Positions 35,386 to 44,719 of a stretch of 64,000 nucleotides of DNA are shown one piece after another. Position 1 is the first letter of the stretch. Each line of letters starts with the position of its first letter. A program made the position numbers and the translations under genes. The notes beneath the pieces were generated by a model. That model searched no databases. It worked only from the letters and a program-made list of their open reading frames with translations, and was not told where the DNA came from. Origin of the DNA: CAYHSR01 sp043821725 (GTDB lineage: Bacteria; Patescibacteriota; Patescibacteriia; Magasanikbacterales; GWA2-37-8). Location: NCBI GenBank assembly GCA_043821725.1, contig JBDRCM010000006.1, forward strand, positions 1 through 64,000, written 5' to 3'.

Positions 35386-35824
35386 AACACTTAATTGTGC
35401 TTTTGCGTTTCCTGAAGCGAACGGACGAAAAAAAGGTTCTACTTCAGGATTGTGCTTGTTAAATTGTCAAAGTGCTTTCAAGCTCTGCATCACGAACAGC
35501 CATTTTGTTGATTTCATTCTTGACAATCCATGTTCAGGACTTGAAAAAAAGAACCGCTATCAAGCGGTCTTTAACAACAGATGTTGAAGATTTACCCGCT
35601 TGGGAAAACTGAGTTAGAAATTGATACTTGTTTAAGCATTATGTTATTCAAGTTTTTTATCTACCCAGAGGTCCAAGCTAATAAATCAATGGACGTGGTC
35701 TCCCACTAAAATGGAAGATTTTCACGTGCTCATAATTATACTGGAAACTAAAAGACCTGTCAAGGGACAGGTTATGCACAAGTGTGGATAATATCATCCA
35801 TTAAAATCGCTGTTTACAGCACGA
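35386..35824 (-). promoter_or_regulatory. 23S leader region and rrl promoter
   Basis: On the minus strand TTGACA (35758-35763), a 17-base spacer and TATAAT (35735-35740) form a consensus promoter. It directs a leader of about 340 bases into the 23S gene. No tRNA or 16S gene is found in it. Confidence 0.85.
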
Positions 35825-36091
35825 TTAAACAACTATCAAACAACTGCCATGCTCTTTAATTATTTGCTTGACCAAGCTATGATTTGATAAATATGCCCTG
35901 ACTTTTTCCCCTAGCTCTCCTGTGCCTCCTCCATAAATTATTCTCAATACTTGTTCGTCTTGATTGGAATTTTTAAACAAAAAAACATCCAGCTTATCTA
36001 TGGCATCATTTGGATACAATCCATGCAAATCCAGCCCAGGCAAATCATCCTTCAATTGTGCGGCAAAAATTTTAGCTGATAGTTGATCCAT
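35825..36091 (-). CDS. Small Smr-domain protein
   Basis: 88 residues, essentially one Smr domain. LDLHGLYPNDAIDKLDVFL supplies the conserved DLHG motif and RIIYGGGTGELGEKVRAYL the GxGxG motif (here GGGTG). Smr domains bind or nick nucleic acids; stand-alone forms have been linked to ribosome rescue by mRNA cleavage. Specific function here is not known. It lies upstream of the rRNA promoter and reads in the same direction. Confidence 0.78.
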   Translation of the reverse strand: MDQLSAKIFAAQLKDDLPGLDLHGLYPNDAIDKLDVFLFKNSNQDEQVLRIIYGGGTGELGEKVRAYLSNHSLVKQIIKEHGSCLIVV

Positions 36092-36105
36092 AAAAATATA
36101 ATGTG

Positions 36106-36134
36106 AAGGGCCGGAGAGAAATCGCCGGCCCGTT
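36106..36134 (-). terminator. Hairpin between the orphan gene and the Smr gene
   Basis: GGGCCGG/CCGGCCC arms around a 10-base loop, without a strong T-run; possible terminator. Confidence 0.45.
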
Positions 36135-36151
36135 GGTTGGTATTCCCGCTA

Positions 36152-37021
36152 CTAGTTAAAAAACTTGTTAAGCTCATCCACGAAAACTTCAAAATCTTGG
36201 ATAAGGCATTGAGCCACAAACCACTTCTTAAACCTACCTAATTGGTCTGTTGGCTTGTAATCATCAGCTTTCGCCTGCTCCACGCATTTGCTTATCCATT
36301 TTTTTAAGTCCTCCTTTAATCCAGTCGACTTGTAGTTTATAACCTCATATTGATTCTTTAGCCTCCCCCTAGAACAAGTGGCGGACACATTATCCAAAGG
36401 AGGAATGCTATGCCAAGCAGAACGCCTGTGATTATCGCCCATGAGCAAGGGCAGAATACTCACTTCCTGAATTAGTAAAAAAGGATAATAGCACTTCCAA
36501 TTCAAACAGGCCTCATTCGCAAGACGTCGGGCCTTTATAAACGGCAATTTTCTTTTCATGTCAAGAGCCACATGAAGAGAATGGGAAACAAGTGTTAGGA
36601 AAGCATGAATCTGTTTCCAAAAGCGCTTTTCTTCGCCCTTCAGTTCAATCTCTGCATAGTATTCCAGTACCAGTATAAGGATGGTGAATTCCTCACATTC
36701 CGGTATTCTCCCCATCCCAGGCTTTCCATCACTCAGAACACTATTTTCCACTTTAGCGTTGTCAATAAAAACGCATAGGTTCCTTTGAATGCCAGGCAAA
36801 AGCTTAGCCAGCTCCATTCTGGCTGAAATTAACACACCATCACTCAATGTTTCTTCTTTGATCACATTGAGCAAAAAATATGCCCTGTTATTGCCATCCA
36901 TGCCTTCGAATGACTTTTTTATTAAACCGGTCCTTAGAAGTTCCAACAGATTTGGTTTGTCGGAATATTGCTTGCCAATCTGTTCGAAATCGGCAAGTAG
37001 CTCTTTTCCTGCAGTAAACAT
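36152..37021 (-). CDS. Hypothetical protein, no recognised domain
   Basis: 289 residues, mostly predicted alpha-helical, with no signal peptide or membrane segment. AAGGGAG before the ATG is a strong ribosome binding site. A basic stretch MKRKLPFIKARRLANEA lies in the middle and a WHSIPPLDNVSATCSRGRLK segment at about 200-220. I recognise no family. It is flanked by tRNA-Leu upstream and a hairpin plus Smr gene downstream, so it looks monocistronic. Its position beside a tRNA gene would fit acquired DNA, but its composition is only slightly different from its neighbours. Confidence 0.65.
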   Translation of the reverse strand: MFTAGKELLADFEQIGKQYSDKPNLLELLRTGLIKKSFEGMDGNNRAYFLLNVIKEETLSDGVLISARMELAKLLPGIQRNLCVFIDNAKVENSVLSDGKPGMGRIPECEEFTILILVLEYYAEIELKGEEKRFWKQIHAFLTLVSHSLHVALDMKRKLPFIKARRLANEACLNWKCYYPFLLIQEVSILPLLMGDNHRRSAWHSIPPLDNVSATCSRGRLKNQYEVINYKSTGLKEDLKKWISKCVEQAKADDYKPTDQLGRFKKWFVAQCLIQDFEVFVDELNKFFN

Positions 37022-37153
37022 GTTTTTCTCCCTTGATCTGGCGCTTTTTTCATTCTGGAAAAAAACGCGGCGGGAATTGTCAAAGACGCGGCAAGAACCA
37101 TTTCTTACCGTTCATGGCGCATGCACCCGCATCAATGCAAATGCACGCATCCG

Positions 37154-37237
37154 TGCCGGGGAGAGGACTCGAACCTCCACAAGATTGCTCTTAACAGCTC
37201 CTAAGGCTGCCGCGTCTACCAATTCCGCCACCCCGGC
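37154..37237 (-). tRNA. tRNA-Leu(UAG)
   Basis: 84 bases. Acceptor GCCGGGG pairs with CCCCGGC. Anticodon stem GCAGC/GCTGT closes loop CTTAGGA, anticodon TAG. The long variable arm and T-loop GGTTCGAGTCC are present; CCA is not encoded. Confidence 0.95.
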
Positions 37238-37295
37238 AAATTGTTCTTTTCTTATATCATATCAACGCAAAAAAATCAATACTAATCTGCAATAA

Positions 37296-37353
37296 TGAAC
37301 CCTTGCCTGTGCCAAGACCCCGCTAAATGGAATCCTCGTTGCGCTGCGTTAAT
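37296..37353 (-). repeat. Dispersed repeat R3, inverted copy
   Basis: On the minus strand: ATTAACGCAGCG, AACGAGGATT, GCGGGGTCTTGGCACAGGCA and AGGGTTCA. The same order occurs at 54492-54550, and its last 23 bases occur at 42300-42322. Confidence 0.7.
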
Positions 37354-37356
37354 AAA

Positions 37357-37390
37357 AACCCGCCCTAATATAAATTAAGGCGGGTAAATA
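37357..37390 (-). terminator. Terminator of pnp
   Basis: ACCCGCC/GGCGGGT arms followed by a T-run on the minus strand. Confidence 0.88.
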
Positions 37391-37403
37391 TTATTGTTGG
37401 ATT

Positions 37404-39629
37404 TTAATTTCTATCTCTTCTTGGAAATGGCCTACTGCCTCTACCACCTTTACGGTCGCTTTGGAATGGCTTTTTTGGCCTATCAAATTGAGGTCTTTCA
37501 ACAAAACCGGTCGGCTTATCTATCAATGCTCTCATGGTCAAATTTATTCGGCCAAGATTGTCAATTTCTTTAACTTGAACTTTAACTTTATCGCCAAGAT
37601 TCAAAATATCACCCGGCTTATTCACATGCTCCCATCTGATTTCACTTACATGAACAAGTCCGTCCTGTGATGGAAGAATTTTTACAAACGCTCCAAAATC
37701 CTCAATGCGCACTACTTCGCCTTCGTAAATCTCGCCTGCGGTAACTTCGTGCGTAATATCTTCAATTATCTTAATGGCTTTTTTTGCTCCTTCTGAATCA
37801 TTTGAAGTTATCATAACACGGCCGTCATCTTCAATATCAATATTCACGCCTGTGTCAGCTATAATCTTATTAATAATTTTTCCACCTGGCCCGATTACAT
37901 CCCGAATCTTATCAGGATTTATTTTGATTGTTGTGATGCGCGGGGCGTATTGAGACATTTCAGCTCGTGGAGCTTCAATGGTCTTGCTCATAACATCCAG
38001 AATTTGCATTCTAGCGTCGCGCGCCTGCTTAAATGTCTGTTCAATTATTTCCCAACTTAAGCCGAAGGTTTTGGTGTCCATCTGCATTGCAGTAATGCCG
38101 TCACGCGTTCCTGTAATTTTAAAATCCATTCCACCTGGACCGTCTTCAACATCCTGCAAATCTGTTATTACTTTCCATTGTCCATCTTTATTGCTGGCAA
38201 GCCCCATAGCAATTCCTGCAACAGCTTTTTTAATAGGAACGCCTGCATCCATTAATGACAAGCTGGATCCGCAAGTTGAAGCCATTGAACTTGATCCGTT
38301 TGAACCCAAAACTTCAGATACAACTCGAATGGCATATGGAAAATCTTCTTCAGGCGGCAATACCGGCTCAATAGCGCGCTCTGCCAAAGCTCCATGGCCT
38401 ATTGCCCTTCGTCCCGGACCGCGCATAAATCCTGTTTCTCCATATGTGGCAGGAGTGTCATTATAATGATGCATGTATCTTTTAGTTCCTTCTTCTTCCA
38501 TTGAATCAAGTGTCTGCACGTCACCGGGCGCTCCAAGCGTTACTACTGAAAGCACTTGAGTGTCGCCTCTGCTGAAAAGCGCTGAACCGTGAGTGCGCGG
38601 CAAAAGCGCGATTTCTGAACTAAGATCCCGTATGTCAGTTAAAGAACGGCCGTCCAAACGTTTGTCTTTCTTGATAATCCAATCGGTAATATGCTCTTCA
38701 ATATATATTTTTATTCTTCCCAAAATATTTTTTTGAACTGTTTCGCTGGTTTCGCGCTCAGCCATCATCTTTACAATTACCGCTGTAAAACGATCAACCA
38801 TTTCATTGCGCTCTTTCCTCCCTTGCTTTACGCTGTCAAAAATCCAATCATCAACATGAGAAGTAATAAATTCTTTAATCTCCAATTCAATTTTTTCAAG
38901 CTCTAAACCCTGCTCGCTCTTTTCAATGCCAATATCTATCTTTTGTTTGCCAACTTCAGATTGAATTTTATTAATAAAATCCAAAACCGGTTGAAGTTCG
39001 GCAGCTCCAAATTTCATAGCACCCATTACTTCATCTTCGCTAACTTCCATGCATCCTGCCTCCACCATTACAAGCTTCTCCGGAGTGCCAACAATTACAA
39101 CATCAGTATCGCCTGCCTTTAGTTCTGTAGAAGTAGGATTAATTTTCCATTTGTTTTCCACACGGCCAATACGAGCGCCTGCAATCGGGCCGTTCCAAGG
39201 TATATCTGAAATTGCCAGCACCGTTGAAGCGGCTAGTAAAGCGGCTATCTGCGTGTCATTTTCTCCGTCAACTGACAATGCCGTCAAAATGAGCTGAACA
39301 TCATTGCGTATTGAATCATCAAACAAAGGTCTTATTGATCTATCAACAAGCCGTCCGCTCAAAATAGCGTCATCGCTCGGCCTGCCTTCACGCTTGATAA
39401 AACGACTCCCTTTTATCTTACCGGCGGCATATAATTTTTCCTCAAAATCAACAGACAGCGGAAAATAATCAATGCCATCACGGGTATTCTTGCTCATTAC
39501 TATTGTTGCTAAAATAACCGTATCGCCCAAGCTTACGGTGCAGGAAGCATTTGCCTGCTTAGCCAGCTTTCCAACTTCCACAGATAAGGAACGCCCGCTC
39601 CAGTCCATGGACCATTTTTTTGTTTCCAT
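37404..39629 (-). CDS. pnp: Polynucleotide phosphorylase
   Basis: 741 residues. Two RNase PH domains are separated by the helical linker: the first with FEEKLYAAGKIKGSRFIKRE, the second with RTHGSALFSRGDTQ, the phosphate-binding core. A KH domain (KIRDVIGPGGKIINKI, about 560-620) and an S1 domain (GEIYEGEVVRIEDFGAFVKI, about 635-705) follow. The tail is Arg/Gly-rich (GGRGSRPFPRR) and probably contacts RNA. It degrades RNA 3' to 5' using phosphate. It lies in the usual rpsO-pnp order, but with a NYN gene inserted between. Confidence 0.97.
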   Translation of the reverse strand: METKKWSMDWSGRSLSVEVGKLAKQANASCTVSLGDTVILATIVMSKNTRDGIDYFPLSVDFEEKLYAAGKIKGSRFIKREGRPSDDAILSGRLVDRSIRPLFDDSIRNDVQLILTALSVDGENDTQIAALLAASTVLAISDIPWNGPIAGARIGRVENKWKINPTSTELKAGDTDVVIVGTPEKLVMVEAGCMEVSEDEVMGAMKFGAAELQPVLDFINKIQSEVGKQKIDIGIEKSEQGLELEKIELEIKEFITSHVDDWIFDSVKQGRKERNEMVDRFTAVIVKMMAERETSETVQKNILGRIKIYIEEHITDWIIKKDKRLDGRSLTDIRDLSSEIALLPRTHGSALFSRGDTQVLSVVTLGAPGDVQTLDSMEEEGTKRYMHHYNDTPATYGETGFMRGPGRRAIGHGALAERAIEPVLPPEEDFPYAIRVVSEVLGSNGSSSMASTCGSSLSLMDAGVPIKKAVAGIAMGLASNKDGQWKVITDLQDVEDGPGGMDFKITGTRDGITAMQMDTKTFGLSWEIIEQTFKQARDARMQILDVMSKTIEAPRAEMSQYAPRITTIKINPDKIRDVIGPGGKIINKIIADTGVNIDIEDDGRVMITSNDSEGAKKAIKIIEDITHEVTAGEIYEGEVVRIEDFGAFVKILPSQDGLVHVSEIRWEHVNKPGDILNLGDKVKVQVKEIDNLGRINLTMRALIDKPTGFVERPQFDRPKKPFQSDRKGGRGSRPFPRRDRN

Positions 39630-39712
39630 ATTTTTCTCTTATGCTGGCTTGAGAGCTTGAGACCTCAAATCATTTGAAGTCCTTATGTCCTCAAACCAAC
39701 CATTTTAATTAA

Positions 39713-40279
39713 TTAAACTTTTTCACTTTTAATAAGTGATCTGGGTTTTGCCTTAATGAGAAATTTAGCTTTTTCCTGCGATAAATCAACAAAATCATCA
39801 GCACACTCAATCAATTTTTTTGAAGTTGTGCCTCCAAAAGCCGCAACTTCAACCTGTTTTCCTTGATTGCGCAAATATTCAACTAATGGGATATAGTCGC
39901 CATCGCCACTCACTAAAATCACAGCATCCAAACTCGGCGACAATCGTATTGCGTCAACAGTAATTCCTACATCCCAGTCAGCTTTTTTATCGCCTCCGTA
40001 AAAAACCTGCAAAGGCCTTTCTTTAGTTTCAATTCCCAAATTGTAAAGTGCGTCAAAAAACGGCTGTTCTTCCTTGGTTTCAGTGCGCACCACATAAGCT
40101 ATTGCCCTGATTAATTTTCTTCCTGCTGTGGCTTCTTTTACAATATTGCCAAAATTCACCTTGCTACCAAACAAATTCTTGGCGCTGTAGTACATATTCT
40201 GCACATCAATAAACACCCCTACTCGTTGATCGGGGTGTTTTAAAGGATGCGTTTTTTTATTTAACAATTGGAGTTTCAT
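39713..40279 (-). CDS. NYN-domain (LabA/DUF88-type) putative RNase
   Basis: 188 residues. The PIN-like NYN fold has its acidic residues in GVFIDVQNMYYS (near 20-32), DWDVGITVDAI (near 100) and VSGDGDYIPLVEYL (near 120-133). These are the metal ligands expected for a single-strand RNA nuclease. It lies between rpsO and pnp on the same strand and overlaps rpsO by 23 bases, which fits a role in RNA turnover. Activity has not been shown for most LabA-type proteins. Confidence 0.85.
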   Translation of the reverse strand: MKLQLLNKKTHPLKHPDQRVGVFIDVQNMYYSAKNLFGSKVNFGNIVKEATAGRKLIRAIAYVVRTETKEEQPFFDALYNLGIETKERPLQVFYGGDKKADWDVGITVDAIRLSPSLDAVILVSGDGDYIPLVEYLRNQGKQVEVAAFGGTTSKKLIECADDFVDLSQEKAKFLIKAKPRSLIKSEKV

Positions 40280-40631
40280 TTCCTTTTTTATCTTCTACTT
40301 TGGCACCAACATTATCACTGCTTGGCGCTGTGACTTCAACGTCTTTTGGCTTGTCAATTGCGCGTGCTTTTTTAAGCTTCAATTTCTTGATAACATCTTC
40401 ATAATTTTCAAGACCTTCTTTTTTCAAAAAACGTAGAAGATTACGGCGAGCGTTGACTTTGCGTAAAAGCCCTCGCCTTGATGAATGGTCTTTTGGGTGC
40501 AATTTCAGATGGTCTATTATTTCCTGTATTTCAGTCGTTAATATGGCGATCTGCACCTGGCTGGAGCCGGTATCGCCTTCATGCGTCTGATATTTCTTAA
40601 TAACTTTCTGCTTTTTTTTGACGTCTAACAT
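40257..40631 (-). CDS. rpsO: Ribosomal protein uS15 with C-terminal extension
   Basis: 124 residues against the usual 88-90. The first 90 match uS15: KKYQTHEGDTGSSQVQIAIL, then LKLHPKDHSSRRGLLRKVNA and RRNLLRFLKKE. The extra 35 residues are acidic and Pro/Lys-mixed and resemble no domain. It binds 16S rRNA in the small subunit platform. It is the first gene of the rpsO-NYN-pnp group. Confidence 0.95.
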   Translation of the reverse strand: MLDVKKKQKVIKKYQTHEGDTGSSQVQIAILTTEIQEIIDHLKLHPKDHSSRRGLLRKVNARRNLLRFLKKEGLENYEDVIKKLKLKKARAIDKPKDVEVTAPSSDNVGAKVEDKKGNETPIVK

Positions 40632-40797
40632 ACATGCATAAATTTTATTCGGCTAACCAAGAGCATGTTCCCAGCAGTCGATCTTGACTTTGACTATGAA
40701 TGCCAAAGACAAGTTAATTAAAAGTGGATAAACTATAGCATAAATTCGCTTTTTTGTCAATACATCAGCATATTTGGATGAATTGTTTCAGGTATGT

Positions 40798-41175
40798 TTA
40801 AGAAGATCCGACAAGCCGGCCAAAAATAAACGAGGATATTGCATAAGCTGAAATCGTGATTATCAGCCCTATAATAGAGGCAGTTAAAGCTGTTTTTGCC
40901 TTTTGCGAGATCTCATCATTGCCTCTGGCAGTCATCCATCGCAATCCGGCATACATCATTATACCAAAAAAGACAATTGCAATAAGGGAAAGTCCTGAAC
41001 CCACAATTTTGTTGATGAGCACGTATATATCGCCTGTCTGACTGCTATATCCGGCTTTTGAGGCAGTTACTCCGGCACCAAAATCCTCAACAGCCAAAAC
41101 CGAACCTGCACACAAAAAACCCATTGAAATGAACATAACCACAGAAATAATTTTTTTTATCATAAATTTAGCCAA
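40798..41175 (-). CDS. T4SS_pilin/TrbC-like small membrane protein
   Basis: 125 residues. A signal peptide (about 1-29, ending SVLA) is followed by two membrane segments: LSLIAIVFFGIMMYAGLRWM and ASIIGLIITISAYAISSFIF. Between them lies a short polar loop with RGNDEISQKAK. This layout is that of VirB2/TrbC-like pilins and the T4SS_pilin family common in Patescibacteria. No other conjugation gene is nearby, so its role may be in pili or surface structures instead. An alternative start is the Met at codon 5. Confidence 0.72.
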   Translation of the reverse strand: MAKFMIKKIISVVMFISMGFLCAGSVLAVEDFGAGVTASKAGYSSQTGDIYVLINKIVGSGLSLIAIVFFGIMMYAGLRWMTARGNDEISQKAKTALTASIIGLIITISAYAISSFIFGRLVGSS

Positions 41176-41347
41176 ATTCGGAATTAATGCCTGTTTATTA
41201 TATCACATCTTGATTTTATATTCAAAATATGTTAACATTGTGAGCGTAAAATATTTTTCAGAGGAAAAAAACCGGCAAGAACTGTGCCGTAAAGTAATAC
41301 ACAGTAACTGCTTTCTGCTCATGCTGTTTCCTCTTAACTCACACAAT

Positions 41348-41419
41348 GGCCCTGTAGTTAAATGGATATAACAGCAGCCTTCTAAGCTGTGGTTCTAGGT
41401 TCGATTCCTAGCGGGGCCA
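41348..41419 (+). tRNA. tRNA-Arg(UCU)
   Basis: 72 bases. Acceptor GGCCCTG/CGGGGCC with wobble; anticodon stem GCAGC/GCTGT and loop CTTCTAA give anticodon TCT; T-loop GGTTCGATTCC. Confidence 0.93.
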
Positions 41420-41466
41420 CTGGAACAAGATTTAATGATTTGAATTTAAAAAAGGTAAAAAATGAT

Positions 41467-41539
41467 GGTGGCTATGGTATAATGGTTATTACATCGGTTT
41501 GTGGTACCGATAATACGGGTTCAATTCCCGTTAGCCACC
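41467..41539 (+). tRNA. tRNA-His(GUG)
   Basis: 73 bases including the extra 5' G that pairs with C73, the identity element of tRNA-His. The anticodon stem TCGGT/ACCGA closes loop TTGTGGT, anticodon GTG. Confidence 0.94.
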
Positions 41540-41577
41540 CTAACAGGAATACTTTTTAAAAATATGGATAACTACCA

Positions 41578-41606
41578 TTGACAAACCATATGATTTGTCA
41601 TATAAT
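41578..41606 (+). promoter_or_regulatory. Consensus promoter with internal operator for the toxin-antitoxin pair
   Basis: TTGACA (41578-41583), a 17-base spacer and TATAAT (41601-41606). The spacer lies within the inverted repeat TGACAAA (41579-41585) / TTTGTCA (41594-41600), a probable site for autorepression by the TA complex. The ATG at 41613 is at the expected transcription start. Confidence 0.82.
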
Positions 41607-41612
41607 ATATTC

Positions 41613-41903
41613 ATGAAATACTTTGATTGGGATAATAAAAAAAATGATAAATTGAAAACAGAACGCGGCATCTGTTTTGAAGAAATACTAATAGCCATTG
41701 AGGAGTGTGAGATTTTAGATATAGTTGAACATAAAAACAAAAAACGATATCCTAATCAAAAAATGTTTATTATAAAAATAGATGGGTATGCTTACTTAAT
41801 TCCATTTGCAGAAGATGAACAAAAAATATTTTTAAAAACAATTATCCCTAGCCGTCAGGCAACAAAAAAATATTTATTTCAAACAAAAACTATCAAAAAA
41901 TAA
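41613..41903 (+). CDS. BrnT-like toxin
   Basis: 96 residues from the ATG at 41613. The earlier ATG at 41595 lies inside the promoter and is rejected. The order MKYFDWDNKKNDKLKTE, GICFEEI and IIPSRQATKKYL resembles BrnT: FxWDxxKxxxNxxKHG, a beta-sheet, then IISARRATRRE. BrnT is an RNase-fold toxin that halts translation. The antitoxin gene follows at once, in the brnT-brnA order. With the promoter where it is, the mRNA would be leaderless. Confidence 0.75.
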   Translation: MKYFDWDNKKNDKLKTERGICFEEILIAIEECEILDIVEHKNKKRYPNQKMFIIKIDGYAYLIPFAEDEQKIFLKTIIPSRQATKKYLFQTKTIKK

Positions 41904-41904
41904 T

Positions 41905-42183
41905 ATGAAATATCTAATATTAGACAAGGGAGAAGAAAAAACAATAGATGATTTTGAAAAAAATGATTTTGTTAGTATTGTTAATTTAAAATCTTCCAAA
42001 ACACAATATAAAAAATATGCTCAAAATACTTTGAATAAAAGTAAAAACATTAATCTTAGATTGAGTGAAAAAGATCTTCAAAGAGTTAAGACAAAAGCAA
42101 TTAAAAACGGCATCCCCTATCAAACGCTTTTATCAACTCTTATACATCAATACGCTGATGATGTTGTTAGTATAAAAATATAA
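41905..42183 (+). CDS. CopG/BrnA-like antitoxin
   Basis: 92 residues. The C-terminal half, INLRLSEKDLQRVKTKAI and GIPYQTLLSTLIHQYA, is a ribbon-helix-helix of the CopG-antitoxin type. The N-terminal half is Lys/Asp-rich and likely binds the toxin. The ATG is one base after the toxin stop, so translation is coupled. It is expected to bind the inverted repeat in the promoter and repress the pair. Confidence 0.8.
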   Translation: MKYLILDKGEEKTIDDFEKNDFVSIVNLKSSKTQYKKYAQNTLNKSKNINLRLSEKDLQRVKTKAIKNGIPYQTLLSTLIHQYADDVVSIKI

Positions 42184-42381
42184 TTGGTTAATCAATTATA
42201 CTTCAAAAACTTAATTTTATTCCCAAACAAATCCTCCTTGGCACCCAAAATGAAACGCTAGCTCGCAGACATTATGCCTTTTGACCTGATACTCTGTGCT
42301 CTTGGCACAGGGAGGGGTTCATTTAATAAAGATTTAATAATCATATAATTGAATTAAATCTCTAATTCCAATAAAAAATAT
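42184..42381. other. Spacer with repeat R3 fragment
   Basis: No gene. Bases 42300-42322 (TCTTGGCACAGGGAGGGGTT plus CAT) match 54528-54550 exactly and 37296-37353 in inverted form. Confidence 0.6.
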
Positions 42382-42617
42382 ATGTCAGAGATCAGAATAC
42401 CGGGAAATTTTGATACGGAAAAGTCACAATACGCAGGTCAAGACCCTGAATATAAAAATAATAGTGTCATGCGGACAACTGACAACAAAACGGTGTCATA
42501 CAATATTTAAAAGATAAAGGCCTTTATGTTGTAATGGACGTGGATGAACCTGGCGTAAAAAGTTGTGCGTATAAAATTCATCCGGATAAACTTATAAAAA
42601 TGGAAGGAAAAAAATAA
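42382..42617 (+). pseudogene. Frameshifted remnant ORF
   Basis: An ATG at 42382 opens 42 codons (MSEIRIPGNFDTEKSQYAGQ...) ending at TAA 42508-42510. The +1 frame continues across that stop with YLKDKGLYVVMDVDEPGVKS and YKIHPDKLIKMEGKK to a TAA at 42615. The two parts read as one short protein broken near 42490-42508. No family is recognised. Short direct repeats GTGTCAT at about 42467 and 42494 may mark the lesion. Confidence 0.4.
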
Positions 42618-42717
42618 ATCTTTTGAATTAAAAATTTTTTAATAAATATCATTAAGTCGCAAGACCTGCTCTTCCGGCCGTGTCATAATGTTAGCCCATC
42701 AACTAAAAACATTTAAC

Positions 42718-42752
42718 AAAAAACATTCCGCTGTAAAACGGAATGTTTTGGT
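42718..42752 (-). terminator. Terminator of the LamG gene
   Basis: AACATTCCG/CGGAATGTT arms and a T-run on the minus strand, just after the stop at 42762. Confidence 0.85.
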
Positions 42753-42761
42753 TTGTTTCAA

Positions 42762-44563
42762 TTATTCCACTGTTATTACCTGGCCGTATGTAGTAGTCGG
42801 AGGTGCGGTTATAGTTTCAAGTGAAGCATTTCCAAATGCATTAACACCATTTTGAGGAATATAAGTGTATATGACAGCGGGAATTAGTTGGGCATTAATA
42901 TCAGAAAAAACTCCAAGTGTGAGAGTATGCCCTTGCGGAATTAAATAATTAAGATTATTAAAAATAACTTCATTATGAAGAGGAAACATTGTATGACCGA
43001 TCTGTGTGCCGGTATTTTCATCTTTCAACATTAAAAAGCTAGTCTTGCTATAATCATTTATATTAATTTGTATGGAAGATATAATTACATTTTCAATTGG
43101 TGCAGCAGTTAATTCATATTTCCCTATTAATACATTGGATGTTGGCGTAATATAATGTGCGCCATTAAATGAAGTGTCTTTTTTTACATATAGCTCTCCT
43201 TTACTTACCACCGTGCCAGAAATATACCTGTTATATACTTCAGCATCGCTTAGGGCTTTGTTGTAAATCAATACCTCATCAATGGCACCCATAAAGTGAT
43301 AATTAATGCCATGCTTACCAATGGTAAGAGGCAAATCATTATCTTTAATAAGTCCACTGTGCGCTTTAGTTGCCTTTAACTGACCATTGGCATATATCTT
43401 TATGAAAGCGCCATCATAAGTCATTACAATATGATTCCAAACATTTGCACTTACTGAAGATTTTGCATTTATAGTTGCTCTTGTGTTGCTTGCGTTTATT
43501 ATGCCTCCGCGCAAAATTCCGCTTTTGGTAATAGTAAGCTCATAAGCCAAATTTTTTGACACAATTACTTGATATTCGGATAATGGTGATGTTGATGCCA
43601 TTGGCTTAACCCATGCCTCAACTGAAACGGCATTTATCGGGCTCAAGCTGACTGAATCTTGCACGCTGATAAAATCATCAACCCCATCAAAATGAGCTGC
43701 TTGATTATTTTTTTACCAATATAATATGGCGCAGCACATTGTCCTATTGCGCAACTGCCATGATTTCCATTAAAAGAAAGATCTTTATAACTCACAGTGC
43801 TTGAAGCCATATCAAGTGGCATATATAGCAAACGATCCCCCAAATTTGCACGGTAATATGATTCAATTTCTTGAGCGCTTAAAGCTTTATTGCGAATTCT
43901 TAATTCATCAATTGAGCCATGATAATAATAACTGTTTGAAACCTGGCCAATTGTTAAAGGAAAACTATTTGTTCTGATATTGCCATTTTGTGATTTGCTC
44001 ACTGCCAATGCACCATTTACATACCCTTTAACATTAGTTCCATCATAAGTAAGCGCAATATGATTCCAAGCGCCTTTTTTTACAATTCCAGGATTTGAAT
44101 TTGTAACAACGCGAACATTCTGACTATTGATAATCCCAACGCGCAATCTACCGTCCACACTGATTGATAATTCATAATTATACTGTTTTGTCGCTATAAC
44201 TTCATAATAATGATTATTGTTTGTTGAAACAGGGTAAATCCATGCTTCCACTGTTATTGCTTGCGTTGGATTTAAACTTGCACTATTTGATACTGAAGCA
44301 TAATCATCATTTCCATCAAAATAACGAGCCATGCCAAATCTTCCTAAAAATATATTAGGACAATTTGTTCCAGCACACGTTGCGTTATTTCCACTAGGTG
44401 AAGCGTCAAAAAATGTTGTTGCCGAACTTGGCTCGTCAAAAAGCAATTCCATAATTACATCAGCAGGCGGAGCCGCATTTACTGTTGCTGTATTTATAGG
44501 AAACAAAACCGATAACGTTGCAACTTGCAACACTGCCATGATTGATATGAATAATTTTTTCAT
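42762..44563 (-). pseudogene. Exported two-LamG-domain surface protein, interrupted by a frameshift
   Basis: The gene starts at 44563 with a signal peptide (MKKLFISIMAV to about residue 31). The first concanavalin/LamG_3 domain follows, with ITVEAWIYPV, GAWNHIALTYDG and GSIDELRIRNKALS. A second begins with LLYMPLDMASS and YKDLSFNGNHG. At a run of seven A on the minus strand (43708-43714) the frame is lost. One more A would join it to HFDGVDDFISVQDSVSLSP and the rest of the second domain (VSVEAWVKPM, NVWNHIVMTYDG, GAIDEVLIYNKALS). A beta-rich C-terminal domain ends at 42762. Reading frames are 43643-44563 and 42762-43664. The likely role is carbohydrate or surface binding. Phase variation, decay or a read error are all possible. 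Confidence 0.8.
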
Positions 44564-44719
44564 ATTCGTTATTTAATGAATGAATAAAAATATATTGGTA
44601 GTAAAGCACAGATGAGAATAGAGGTCAATATACCAACGCGCCTTAATATTAAAAAATAATAGATGCAAATAATCGCAAACAGTCGAAAATTTTAGTATTC
44701 AATAGTTGTCACTTTAAAA

